The position numbers were made by a program, and so were the translations under genes. The notes below the pieces were generated by a model. The model ran no database searches and had not been told where the DNA came from. It saw only the letters and a list, made by a program, of their open reading frames with translations. From CAWFKS01 sp963816435 (GTDB lineage Bacteria; Pseudomonadota; Alphaproteobacteria; Rhizobiales; Rhizobiaceae), in the NCBI GenBank assembly GCA_963816435.1, contig CAWFKS010000005.1, positions 1 to 64,000 on the forward strand: DNA of 64,000 bases, given 5' to 3'. This document shows positions 27,860 through 38,270 of the stretch, in pieces; position 1 is the stretch's first letter, and each line of letters opens with the position of its first letter.

Positions 27860-29565
27860 TTGAGCGAAGGTATCCAGAAATCCCTTACCGGAATTAGCGG
27901 CTTCGACGAGTTGACCCTGGGCGGGCTTCCGACCGGGCGGCCGACGCTCGTGTGCGGCTCTGCCGGTTGCGGCAAGACGCTGTTCGCCTCGACATTCCTC
28001 GTTCACGGGGCTCGCGATTTCGGCGAGCCGGGCGTGTTCATCAGCTTCGAGGAACGCCCTGTCGACATCGTGCAGAACGTCGCTTCGCTCGGCTTCGACC
28101 TCGATGATCTGATCGACGAAGGCAAGATCGCCATCGACCACATCATGGTCGACCCGTCCGAACTGGCCGAGATCGGCGAATACGATCTCGAGGGCCTGTT
28201 CCTGCGGCTGGAACTGGCGATCGACTCCGTGGGCGCCAAGCGCGTGGTCCTCGACACGATCGAAAGCCTCTTCTCGGCCTTCTCCAACCCCGCGATCCTG
28301 CGCGCCGAAATCCGCCGCCTGTTCGACTGGCTCAAGGATCGCGGTCTGACGACCGTGATCACGGCCGAACGCGGCGACGGCACGCTGACCCGGCAGGGCC
28401 TGGAGGAATATGTCTCGGACTGCGTTCTGCTGCTCGACCACCGCGTCCACAACCAGATTTCGACGCGCCGGCTGCGCATCGTCAAATACAGGGGCACCGC
28501 GCACGGCACCAACGAATACCCGTTCCTGATCGACGAGGACGGTTTCTCGGTGCTGCCGGTTTCGGCGATCGGCCTCGCCCACAAGGTTTACGAGGAGCGG
28601 ATTTCGACCGGCGTCCCGGATCTCGACTCGATGATGACGGGCGGCGGATTCCATCGGGGATCGTCGGTCCTGCTGTCGGGCGTCGCCGGCTCGGGCAAGT
28701 CATCGCTGGCCGCCAGCTTCGTCGCCGCGGCCTGCGGACGCGGCGAGAAGGCCGTCTATTTCTCCTTCGAGGAATCGGCGGACCAGACGGTACGCAACAT
28801 GCGCTCCATCGGCGTCGACCTGCAGCCCTGGATAGAGAGCGGCCTGTTGCGGCATTTCGCGGCGCGCCCCACCTTCTACAGCCTGGAGATGCATCTCGCC
28901 GTCATGCTGCGCGAGATCATCAGGTTGGAGCCGAAACTCGTCGTCCTCGATCCGATCTCGGCATTCACGGACACCGGCGACAAGCTGGAGGTCCAGTCGA
29001 TGCTGCTGCGCATCATCGACTTCCTCAAGGGGAAGAGGGATCACCGGCGTCTTCACCCACCTGATGGCGGGCGGCGAGACGATGATTCAGACCGACGCCG
29101 GTCTGTCGTCGCTGATGGATGCCTGGATTCTGCTGCTCAATCGCGAGGTGAACGGCGAATTCAACCGCGAGCTCTACCTGCTGAAGGCGCGAGGCACGGC
29201 GCATTCCAACCAGGTTCGCGAATTCGTGCTGGACTCCGACGGCATCAGGCTGATCCCGCCATATCTCGGCGAGGAGGGAGCGCTGACGGGCTCGGCGCGC
29301 AAGGCGGCGGAAGCGGCGATGCGCCGCGACGAAATCGCCCGCAAGGCGGCTGTCGACAAGGCGCGCCGTCAGATCGAGCACCGGCGACGGCAGGGCGCGC
29401 GCCCAGATGGAGGCGTTGCAGGCCGAGTTCGACGCCGAGGAACTGGAACTGGAAACGCTGCTGCAGGACGAGGCCGAAGAGGTTGCCCAGGCAGAGAGCG
29501 ACCGGCAGGAACTGGCTAGAGAGCCGCCGCGCCTGAAGGCCGGTCTGGAAGGATTGACGACATGA
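27860..29565 (+). CDS. kaiC: KaiC-type dual RecA ATPase/kinase (two frameshifts)
   Basis: A two-domain KaiC homologue of about 567 residues. Domain 1 has Walker A GSAGCGKT (residues 33-40) and the catalytic pair FEE (63-65). Domain 2 has Walker A GVAGSGKS (274-281) and FEE (303-305). The position equivalent to the autophosphorylated Ser-Thr of cyanobacterial KaiC reads DAGLSSLMDAW, that is Ser416-Ser417. Both domains keep these residues, so ATPase and autokinase activity are plausible. The last 80 residues form a charged coiled-coil tail. One extra base near 29033 and one near 29390 break the frame; correcting both gives an end at 29565 overlapping kaiB (ATGA). The start is TTG at 27860. Confidence 0.88.
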
Positions 29566-29852
29566 CAGGCGACAGCGGCGGCAGGCGCAAGCTCATTCTC
29601 TACGTGGCGGGGCAGACACCCAAATCGCTCGCCGCCATTGCCAACCTTCAGCGCATTTGCACCGAGCACCTGCCCGGCCGGTACGACATCGAAGTCATCG
29701 ACCTGAAGGAAAACCCGAAGCTGGCGAAGGAACACAGCATCGTGGCGATACCGACCCTTGTTCGGGAACTGCCGATCCCGCTGCGCAAGATCATCGGGGA
29801 CCTGTCGGACACCCACAAGGTGCTGGTGAACCTGAAAGTGGAAGACGAATGA
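29562..29852 (+). CDS. kaiB: KaiB-like clock protein
   Basis: A 96-residue thioredoxin-like KaiB homologue: KLILYVAGQTPKSLAAIANL at the N terminus, then YDIEVIDLKENPKLAKEH, VAIPTLVRELPIPLRKIIGD and a short acidic end. Length and motifs fit the cyanobacterial and proteobacterial KaiB family, which binds KaiC. The ATG overlaps the kaiC stop, and its own stop overlaps the kinase start (both ATGA), so all three are co-translated. No kaiA is present in this window. Confidence 0.92.
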   Translation: MTGDSGGRRKLILYVAGQTPKSLAAIANLQRICTEHLPGRYDIEVIDLKENPKLAKEHSIVAIPTLVRELPIPLRKIIGDLSDTHKVLVNLKVEDE

Positions 29853-31335
29853 CCATGGCGGCCGCGAGCACCGGCGAGAGCGAGATCGCCGAACTGCGCC
29901 GCAAGCTCGCAGAGGCCGAGGACACGCTTCGCGCCATCCGCGACGGCGAGGTCGATGCCCTGGTGGTGCGGGGGCAGGAGCGCCGACGAGGTGTTCACGA
30001 TCGGCGGCGACCCCGAATCCTTCCGCACCTTCATGGAGGTGATGGAGCCGGGCGCCGCGGCGATCGACACTGCCGGTCGCCTGCTCTACTCCAACCAGAC
30101 GCTGTGCCGGCTGCTGGAAGTGGACCCTCTGGCGATACAGGGCAAGCTGCTGGCCGAGATCTTTCCGGACGATGTCGTGGGCGAACTGGACGAGCTCGTG
30201 GCGGCCGCAACGGACAAGAGGCAGAGCCGGGAAATACGCATGCAGCGGCCCGATCGGCCGCCTGTCTTCTACATGGCCGCCGCCGCACCCATCCGCTTCG
30301 CCACCGTCAGGGGCCACGCGCTGACGTTCACGGACGTCACCCAGCGCGTGCGCGCCGAGACGGCGGAGCGCTCGGAGCGCGTCGCCCGCGCCATCATCGC
30401 CTCGGCCAACGAGGCAGTGCTCGTGTGCGATCGCGACGGCACGATCACGCACGCCAACGCGGCAGCCGCCATCCTCTACGAGGGCGATCCGGTCGGGCAG
30501 CGCTTCGGCGAGGCGATCCCGCTGGTGTTTCCCGGCGCCACCGGCCTTCTTGCGTCGGAAGACCTGATCGAGATGGCCGTCGGCGGAGACACCGGTGCAG
30601 GGGATGGAGGCCACCGCGCCGAACGCGCCGCGCATCAAGGACTATCTGGTTTCGGCAGCGCCGCTGCAGCTCGACGAGGACGAGGTCAGCGGCTGCGTCG
30701 TGACCATGGTCGACCTGTCGCAGCGCAAGGCGGCCGAGAAGCAGCAACTGCTGCTGATGGGCGAACTCGACCACCGGGTGAAGAATACGCTCGCGCTGGT
30801 GCTTTCGATCAGTGGCCGGACGCTGTCGAGCGAAGACACGCTCGACGGCTTCCAGAAGGCCTTCACGGGGCGCATCCAGGCGCTCGCGGCGACCCACAAC
30901 CTGCTTGCCGACAGGTCGTGGAAGGAACTTACGTTGCGTGAAGTGGTCGCCGCCGAACTGGCACCGCATTCCGGCTCGACGGGCGGGCGCATAGCCTTCG
31001 AGGAAGGGCTGGACGTGGCTCTCGCGCCGCGCGCGGCGATCGCGCTTGGCCTCGTGGTTCACGAACTCGCCACCAACGCGGCGAAATACGGTGCGCTGTC
31101 GCGCGACGGCGGCCGCGTCTCGATCCGTTCTTCCGGCACGGCCGAAGAGGGCGCGTTGCGCGTCGAGTGGGTCGAAAGCGGCGGTCCGCAGGTGAGCCCG
31201 CCCTCCAAGCGCGGGTTCGGACGGACGGTGATCTCCAGAAGCCTCGGCTATTCGGCCAATGGTGGAGCGGAGATCGACTTCCGTCCCGAGGGCGTGGTCT
31301 GCGTGATCAGGATACCGGGCGAGGACCTGCGCTGA
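29849..31335 (+). CDS. PAS-containing HWE-family sensor histidine kinase (two frameshifts)
   Basis: A soluble sensor kinase of about 494 residues translated from the kaiB overlap. It has an N-terminal coiled coil (ELRRKLAEAEDTLRAIRDGE) and two PAS-like domains (GAAAIDTAGRLLYSNQTLCR near residue 70, EAVLVCDRDGTITHANAAAA near 190). The HWE-type dimerisation box is GELDHRVKNTLALVLSIS with the phospho-acceptor His. The ATPase domain contains HELATNAAKYGALS and WVESGG, the W-x-E signature. One extra base near 29975 (after VVRGQ) and one near 30592 (after GGDT) are corrected to obtain this protein. No transmembrane segment is seen, so it likely senses a cytosolic signal or KaiC state. Confidence 0.86.
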
Positions 31336-31639
31336 AGTCGGCGCAACAAGACGCTTGCCTTTCGCACTGCAAAAGACCATATGAGCGGCACAAGGCGCAT
31401 GGGCCGGATCATTCCGGCTCTTCCAAAAGGAACTGGTTGCGTCTGTCCCCTCCCTGTTTTCCCACGAAAATTGCGGCAGCGGTGAACCAAGCCCCGCAGG
31501 CATGAAGCGTGCGGGCGCGACAGCGCAGCCGGTCGGCTTCACGGAAGTCGCCCGCCTTGTCGGTTTTTCCCAATAGATCCTGGCGGATTGCGCTTCGCCA
31601 TGAATGTCGCGGCCGCAGTGCCGCGTGAAAGAGACAGTT
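31336..31639. other. Leader region between the kinase and helicase genes
   Basis: About 300 bases with no convincing gene on either strand. It is probably the promoter and 5' leader of the helicase gene, since the kinase operon has ended. I see no clear terminator. Confidence 0.4.
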
Positions 31640-33118
<1,479 letters not shown>

Positions 33119-33130
33119 CAAGAAATCATC

Positions 33131-33160
33131 GAACCGGCGGCTCTCGAAAGCCGCCGGTTC
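33131..33160 (+). terminator. Terminator hairpin after the helicase gene
   Basis: GAACCGGCGGCT pairs with AGCCGCCGGTTC around a six-base loop, 13 bases after the helicase stop. The 12-base GC-rich stem is strong. No T-run follows, so Rho-independent activity would rest on the stem alone. Confidence 0.6.
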
Positions 33161-33457
33161 GCACCCGGCCTGACAAAATAGGCCTCCAGCTTTCGGCTTT
33201 TCGAGCCCGGGCGCCGAACGCAAACTCATTCGCCGAATTTGACATTGCCGCGTCCTGCACCGCAGGGCGCGGCTTTCGCATGCCTGGCTGAAAGACCGGT
33301 GCCCGGATCGGACATTTCGAGCAGGGTAGCGCTCCGCCTAACCCGAACTGAGACAGGCCAATCGCGATCTGGCTCAATTGCGCAGTTCACCCCGATGGGA
33401 TAGGCGCTCAGACTGCGGCATGGCCCGCGAAAGAAGATCAACGGGAACGCCGCAAGA
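33161..33457. other. Intergenic region before the MFS gene
   Basis: Nothing supportable is coded here. A TTGACATT at 33238-33245 could be a -35 element for the MFS gene, but no matching -10 is convincing. Small open frames have no domain or ribosome binding site. Confidence 0.35.
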
Positions 33458-34650
33458 ATGCCCGGGCTCGTCGCGCTCACGCTCGCCTATGTGATGTCGC
33501 AGTTCTACCGCTCCTTCCTGGCGGTGCTGACGCCTGCGCTGACGCTGGATCTGGGCGCCACCAAGGGGGAGCTTTCGGCGGCTTCCGGCGCATGGTTCGC
33601 CGGCTTCGCGCTCGCGCAGTTCGTCGTCGGGGTGTCGCTCGACCGCTATGGCCCGAAGCGCACGGCCGCCTGGATTCTCGCCTGTGCGGTGGCGGCGGGG
33701 CGCTGCTCTTCGCGTTTGCGACGGCTCCCTGGATGATCATCGTCGCGATGGCGGCGATCGGGGTCGGCTGCGCGCCCGTGCTGATGTCGGCCTCCTTCAT
33801 CTTCGCCCATTCCTACAGCCCGGCGCGGCTCGGCTTCCTGATCTCGTGGTATGTCGGCATCGGCTCGCTCGGCATCGTGATCGGCGCCTCGCCGCTTGCC
33901 AACGCCGCCGAAGCGCTCGGCTGGCGCGAGGTCATGGCGATACTTGCGGCCGTGACCGTGCTGACCGCACTCGGCATCGGCATCTTCGTGCGCGATCCGG
34001 ACGTGGCGCGCGGCGAAACCGGCGGCGTCGGGTTCTCGGGCTATCTCGAACTGATCCGCATTCGCTATCTGTGGCCGATCATCCCGCTGGTCGGCCTGAA
34101 CTACGCACCGGCGATCGGCATTCGCGGCCTGTGGGCCGGCCCCTACCTCACCGATGTCTACGGGGCCGATGCGCTCCTGATCGGCAGCGCGACGATGGTG
34201 ATCTCGCTCGCCACCGTTGCCGGCGCCTTCGTCTACGGGCCGCTCGACAACTGGTTCGGCACGCGGAAATGGGTCTGCTTCACCGGCAATCTTCTGTCGG
34301 TTGTGGTGCTCGCATGGCTGGCGCTGCAGCCGGCGCCGGGGCTCTGGCGGGCCACCGCGCTGCTGGCGGTGATCGGCCTGGTCGGCAACAGCTACGGCAT
34401 CATCATGGCGCACGGTCGTGCCTTCCTGCCGCCGCACCTGACCGGCCGCGGCATGACCCTGCTCAATTTCTTCTCGATCGGCGAGGTGGGCGTCGCGCAG
34501 TTTCTCAGCGGCCCGGTCTATGCCGCCGCGCAGTCGCCGGACCGGCCCGAGGCGGGCTATGCGGTCTTGTTCGGCTATTACGGCCTGCTGCTGGCGCTGG
34601 CGCTCGCCGCCTATCTTTTCGCTCGCGACGCCAAGCCCGAACGGGCCTGA
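33458..34650 (+). CDS. Major facilitator superfamily transporter (frameshifted near 33699)
   Basis: A membrane transporter of about 397 residues with the usual alternation of hydrophobic helices. The conserved loop after helix 2 reads GVSLDRYGPKRTAAWILA, an MFS motif A variant. The frame breaks after AVAAG. One missing base in the G-run near 33699 would restore GALLFAFATAPWMIIVAMAA and lead on to the stop at 34650, so here the likely error is a deletion rather than an insertion. It is alone between the helicase terminator and the ArsR operon. Its substrate cannot be inferred; the ATG at 33458 starts directly before the first helix. Confidence 0.8.
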
Positions 34651-34693
34651 ACAGGTCGCATCGGCAACTCCCTTCTAACGTCACTTGCCAATC

Positions 34694-34711
34694 CATAACT
34701 TTGCAGTTATG
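34694..34711. promoter_or_regulatory. ArsR operator 1
   Basis: CATAACTTTGCAGTTATG is an 18-base palindrome (CATAACT/AGTTATG) located 31 bases before the ArsR start codon. It is AT-rich in a GC-rich genome and shares its CATAAC/GTTATG half-sites with a second palindrome downstream. Confidence 0.6.
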
Positions 34712-34718
34712 CATAAAT

Positions 34719-34736
34719 CATAACTGGCAGGTTATG
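34719..34736. promoter_or_regulatory. ArsR operator 2
   Basis: CATAACTGGCAGGTTATG is an 18-base interrupted palindrome (CATAAC/GTTATG), 25 bases centre-to-centre from operator 1 and 5 bases before the start codon. Binding here would block ribosome access or transcription directly, consistent with autorepression by the ArsR protein. Confidence 0.6.
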
Positions 34737-34741
34737 AGTTT

Positions 34742-35065
34742 ATGGACACCGCGCGCGACGAGATCTTCAGGTCCCTGGCCGACCCGACCCGCCGGGCGCT
34801 CTACGAGCGGCTGGCGCGGGAAGGCGAGCGCACGGTCAGCGCGCTGACGGAACGCTCGGGCGTGTCACAGCCGGCGGTCTCCAAGCATCTCGGCGTGCTG
34901 AAGTCGGCCGGACTCGTGCGCGACCGAAAGTCGGGGCGGGAGACGCATTACAGCGCCAGCCCCAAGGGACTGGCGCCGCTTGCCGACTGGATGAGCGTCT
35001 ATGGGGCGTTCTGGAACGACCGTCTCGGCCGGCTGGAAGATCTGCTGGACAGGATGGACCAGTGA
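34742..35065 (+). CDS. ArsR family transcriptional regulator
   Basis: A 107-residue winged-helix regulator. IFRSLADPTRRALYERLA starts the fold, and VSQPAVSKHLGVLKSAGLVR is the recognition region. The metal-binding cysteine box of classical ArsR proteins (ELCVCDL) is absent, so it likely senses something other than arsenic or responds through its partner. Members of this subgroup are usually paired with SRPBCC (AHSA1) proteins, as here. Its stop overlaps the next start (GTGA). Two operator palindromes lie upstream. Confidence 0.88.
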   Translation: MDTARDEIFRSLADPTRRALYERLAREGERTVSALTERSGVSQPAVSKHLGVLKSAGLVRDRKSGRETHYSASPKGLAPLADWMSVYGAFWNDRLGRLEDLLDRMDQ

Positions 35066-35475
35066 GCGCCGCCGATCCCGGAACCCGAAGCGTCGTCGTG
35101 GAACGCGAGATCGCGCATCCGCCGGAGCGCGTGTGGCGTGCGCTGACGCAGCAGCACCTGATCGAGGAGTGGCTGATGAAGAACGATTTTCGGCCAGAGC
35201 CGGGGCACCGCTTCAGCCTCACGGCGGCTTGGGGCGGCGTCGAATGCCAGGTCCTGAGCGTGCGGCCGCACGAAGCGATTTCGTATTCGTGGAACACCAA
35301 GGATCTGGAAAGCGTCGTCGCCTGGACGCTGACGCCGACGGCGACCGGCACGCTGCTGCGCATGGAGCAGACCGGCTTCCGGGACGACCAGGAGCCCTAT
35401 TATCGCGGCGCCACGGCCGGCTGGCCGCGCTTCCTGGACGAACTCGAAAACGTGATGGCCCGCACCGAGCAGTAG
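35062..35475 (+). CDS. SRPBCC (AHSA1-like) domain protein, paralogue 1
   Basis: A 137-residue single-domain START/SRPBCC protein translated from a GTG that overlaps the ArsR stop. The motif VVEREIAHPPERVWRALTQQ, then EWLMKNDF and GHRFSLTAAWGG, is typical of the Aha1-like branch that binds small hydrophobic ligands. A paralogue at 36832 shares most of these residues. The ArsR-SRPBCC coupling suggests that this protein delivers or depletes the signal, but the ligand is unknown. Confidence 0.85.
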   Translation: MSAADPGTRSVVVEREIAHPPERVWRALTQQHLIEEWLMKNDFRPEPGHRFSLTAAWGGVECQVLSVRPHEAISYSWNTKDLESVVAWTLTPTATGTLLRMEQTGFRDDQEPYYRGATAGWPRFLDELENVMARTEQ

Positions 35476-35512
35476 CCGCGCATCGCAACGGCAATCGCCT
35501 AGGAGAGGATTT

Positions 35513-35728
35513 TTGAACTGGAACAAGTGGATACGCCAGTTTCATCGCTGGCTCTCGATCGTCTTCACCGCGACGGTCATCGCCAACTTTGTGACGATGT
35601 CGTTGGGCGCGCCGCCCGCGTGGATCGTCTATTCGCCGCTGCCGCCGCTTTTCCTGATGCTGGTGTCGGGCCTCTACATGTTCGCGCTGCCTTACGTAGC
35701 CAGCCGGTCGACGCGGATTTCCGGGTAG
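35513..35728 (+). CDS. Small two-span membrane protein
   Basis: A 71-residue protein with TTG start at 35513 preceded by AGGAGAGG. Two hydrophobic helices (residues about 13-32 and 40-62) are separated by a short loop with PPAWIVYSP. I do not recognise a named family. Its place in the ArsR operon, between the SRPBCC and hydrolase genes, is conserved only by inference from the tight spacing here. Confidence 0.65.
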   Translation: MNWNKWIRQFHRWLSIVFTATVIANFVTMSLGAPPAWIVYSPLPPLFLMLVSGLYMFALPYVASRSTRISG

Positions 35729-35732
35729 CGCC

Positions 35733-36314
35733 ATGACGCAACCGAGATTGCAGATCCTGTTCATCCAGGGCGGCGGAGAAGGCGTCCACGACGAATGGGA
35801 CCAAAAGCTGGCCGCCAGCCTCGAAACGGCGCTGGGGCCGAGCTGCGAGGTGCGATATCCGCGCATGCCGAACGAGGCCGATCCGAATTTTCATGCCTGG
35901 GGCGATGCCATTGGAGAGGAGATCGCCCGGCTGGATAATGGCGCCGTGGTCGTTGGCCACTCGGTCGGCGGAACGATCCTCGTTCACACGCTCGCCCGGC
36001 GTCCGGAACTTGCAAGGCGCGCCGCGGCCATCGTCCTGATCGCGGCGCCCTATGTCGGCGACGGTGGCTGGCCGAGTGACGAAATTGCCCCTGCAGCGGA
36101 CTGGGCGGCACCGCTGGCCGAAACCGCGATCCGCCTCTACCAGGGCGACGCCGACGAAACCGTGCCGATGGAGCACGCCGATCTCTACGCGAAGGTGCTT
36201 CCGCGTGCACTGGTGCGGCGCCTGCCAGGCCGCGACCATCAGCTCAACGACGACCTCTCCGAAGTGGCAGAAGACATTCGGCGAGCAAGAACGAACAGGC
36301 AGTCCGATCGATGA
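35733..36314 (+). CDS. RBBP9/YdeN-type alpha/beta hydrolase
   Basis: A 193-residue serine-type hydrolase. ILFIQGGGEGVHDEWDQKLA starts the core and VVGHSVGGTILVHTLA is the nucleophile elbow (GHSVGG, about residue 73). An aspartate in QGDADETVP and a histidine in PGRDHQLNDDL complete a plausible triad. It follows the small membrane gene after four bases and overlaps the next gene (ATGA), so it is part of the same operon. Substrate unknown. Confidence 0.82.
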   Translation: MTQPRLQILFIQGGGEGVHDEWDQKLAASLETALGPSCEVRYPRMPNEADPNFHAWGDAIGEEIARLDNGAVVVGHSVGGTILVHTLARRPELARRAAAIVLIAAPYVGDGGWPSDEIAPAADWAAPLAETAIRLYQGDADETVPMEHADLYAKVLPRALVRRLPGRDHQLNDDLSEVAEDIRRARTNRQSDR

Positions 36315-36730
36315 CCGGAGCCGAACAAATCGACGAATACATCGCCAGGCACGACGACTGGCGCGGCAAGACGCTGGCGAAGGTGCGCAAGGCGTTTCTC
36401 GCCGCCGATCCCGGCATAGTCGAGGAGTTCAAGTGGATGGGCAGCCCGGTGTGGTCGTGCGACGGGCTGATCGCAACCGGCAATGCTCACAAGGCCAAGG
36501 TGAAGATCACCTTCAATCACGGGGCCAAGCACGCCGACCCCGATGGCCTGTTCAATGGCGACGACAAGGGCGCCACGCGGCGCTCGATCGACTATTTCGA
36601 GGGTGACGAGGTCGACGAGAAGGCGCTGACGCGACTGGTCGAAATCGCCATCGCCTACAACCGGGCAAATCTCAAGAAGAACATGAAGAACGGCGCGGGC
36701 GCGAAGGCTGCGAAGAGCCGGAAGGGCTGA
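36311..36730 (+). CDS. DUF1801 domain protein
   Basis: A 139-residue protein of the DUF1801 (YdhG/YjbR-like) fold: IDEYIARHDDWRGKTLAKVR, IVEEFKWMGSPVWSCDGLIA, then KVKITFNHGA and LTRLVEIAIAYNRANLKKN. The basic C-terminal tail contains repeated Lys residues. It overlaps the preceding hydrolase by four bases. The biochemical role of the family is not known. Confidence 0.8.
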   Translation: MTGAEQIDEYIARHDDWRGKTLAKVRKAFLAADPGIVEEFKWMGSPVWSCDGLIATGNAHKAKVKITFNHGAKHADPDGLFNGDDKGATRRSIDYFEGDEVDEKALTRLVEIAIAYNRANLKKNMKNGAGAKAAKSRKG

Positions 36731-36831
36731 AGGCGCGCAATCATCCTTACCGTGAGCATGCCGGAGCAGTCTAACCGCCGCACCGGACGGAAGAGCAGTG
36801 CGCGATCGCCGGCAGGCAGGAGGCCGAGAAG

Positions 36832-37263
36832 ATGAGCGAAGACACCAAATCCATCGTCGTGGAACGCACCATGCCGCACCCGCCCGAAAAGATCTGGCGG
36901 GCGCTGACACAATCCCATCTCATCGCCGAATGGCTGATGAAGAACGATTTCGAGCCGGCCGTCGGCCATCGCTTCCAGTTCCACGCGACGCCGATGCCGG
37001 GCTGGTCCGGCGTCACCAATTGCGAGGTGCTGGAAGTCGAGCAGCCCGCCAGGCTGGTCTACAGCTGGGGCGACGGTACCGAATCCGAGTCCGGCCTCAG
37101 GACGATCGTGACGTGGACGCTGGAGCCGGATGGCGAGGCGACGCGCGTGCGCATGGAGCAGTCGGGTTTCCGGCCGCAGGACGAGATGGGCTACAAGGGC
37201 ATGGGCGGCGGCTGGCCGCGCATTCTCGGTGGGCTGGAACGGGTCGCCGGCACGTTCGACTGA
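36832..37263 (+). CDS. SRPBCC (AHSA1-like) domain protein, paralogue 2
   Basis: A 143-residue paralogue of the protein at 35062: VVERTMPHPPEKIWRALTQ, EWLMKNDFEPAVGHRF. The shared central block is nearly identical, implying a duplication followed by loss of close linkage to ArsR. A GGCAGGAGGCC ribosome binding site lies before the ATG. It ends five bases before the convergent hydrolase gene. Confidence 0.85.
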   Translation: MSEDTKSIVVERTMPHPPEKIWRALTQSHLIAEWLMKNDFEPAVGHRFQFHATPMPGWSGVTNCEVLEVEQPARLVYSWGDGTESESGLRTIVTWTLEPDGEATRVRMEQSGFRPQDEMGYKGMGGGWPRILGGLERVAGTFD

Positions 37264-37267
37264 GCCG

Positions 37268-38257
37268 CTATTTGAGCCCCTTGAGGAACTCGATGGCGCG
37301 GCCGGCGACGAGGCTGGTGGTTTGCGGCGACAGCACGTCTCCCGCGATCACGTGGTTCGACGGATCGCCGGTGTCGCCGAGCACCAGCAGCTGGTGCGGC
37401 CCGCCCCAGCGGTCGGCGACTTCCCGCGTGATGTCGGGCCGCACAACCTGGTCCTTCGACGAAAACACGAACAGCGCCGGCACCTCGATGTCCTCGACGG
37501 GGGCCTTGCGCGCCATTTTCGCCACGGCGCCGACGGGCAGGGTGGCGCGCGTCGGATAGCGGCTCGTCCAGTAGCGGGCATGATCGGCATTGATGGTCTG
37601 GAAGCTGCGCTCCGGCCCGACGATCAGTTCGGCGAGCTGCTTTCCCCACGGCCCGGTGAGCAGCGATGCGCCAGCGGCCTGCAAGCCGTAGTTCGGCGAG
37701 ACCAGAACCATCGCTGCCAGGTCCTTCGAAAGGTCCGGCTGCGCCGCCGTCCACGTGGCGATCGAGCCGCCCGTGGAGGTCGCCATCACCACGACGCGGT
37801 CGCCGATGGCGCGACCAACCGCCATCGCCTCGGCGGCATCGTTGACCCACGCGTTGACCGAGCCCTCGGCCATCGCGGCGCCGTCGCGGCCGTGGCCGGT
37901 GAAGCGGGTGAAGAACAGGTTTGCGCCGAGCGCCCTGGCGACCATGTCGGGCACCGGGCGGATTTCCTGTTTCGAGGCCGAAAACCCGTGCATGTAGACG
38001 ATGGCGAGCGGCGTCTTCGCCTTGGTCGCCGGATCGGCCCACACGATCTCCTTCTGCAGATTGTCGTGGATGCCGGGCACCGCCGCTTCCTCGCGCGCCA
38101 GATAGGCCTCGACGTCGTCGCCGATCCGCGACGGATCGAAGGTGATGGTGGTGTCCATGTCGACGCGCGGCCCGAGGAGATAGACCACGCCAAGGGTCAC
38201 GATCACGACGATGAGCGCGATCACCAAGCGAAATCCCGTCCGGTTCAACAGCGACAT
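37268..38257 (-). CDS. Membrane-anchored alpha/beta hydrolase, last gene of the sox operon
   Basis: A 329-residue hydrolase. An N-terminal membrane anchor (about residues 8-30) precedes the core IVYMHGFSASKQEI (oxyanion region) and FTGHGRDG. The nucleophile elbow reads MATSTGGSIA, with Ser in ATSTGG in place of the usual G-x-S-x-G. A late Asp (VFSSKDQVV) and His (SNHVIAG) are present. It starts 13 bases downstream of the P450 stop on the same strand, so it is probably co-transcribed with soxBDAG and the P450. Confidence 0.8.
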   Translation of the reverse strand: MSLLNRTGFRLVIALIVVIVTLGVVYLLGPRVDMDTTITFDPSRIGDDVEAYLAREEAAVPGIHDNLQKEIVWADPATKAKTPLAIVYMHGFSASKQEIRPVPDMVARALGANLFFTRFTGHGRDGAAMAEGSVNAWVNDAAEAMAVGRAIGDRVVVMATSTGGSIATWTAAQPDLSKDLAAMVLVSPNYGLQAAGASLLTGPWGKQLAELIVGPERSFQTINADHARYWTSRYPTRATLPVGAVAKMARKAPVEDIEVPALFVFSSKDQVVRPDITREVADRWGGPHQLLVLGDTGDPSNHVIAGDVLSPQTTSLVAGRAIEFLKGLK

Positions 38258-38270
38258 CGGCGGCCTTTCC

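Noticed and set aside
27755..31335. kaiA or a response regulator next to kaiC-kaiB
   Set aside because: No open frame in or beside the operon resembles KaiA or a receiver domain; the following gene is a helicase.
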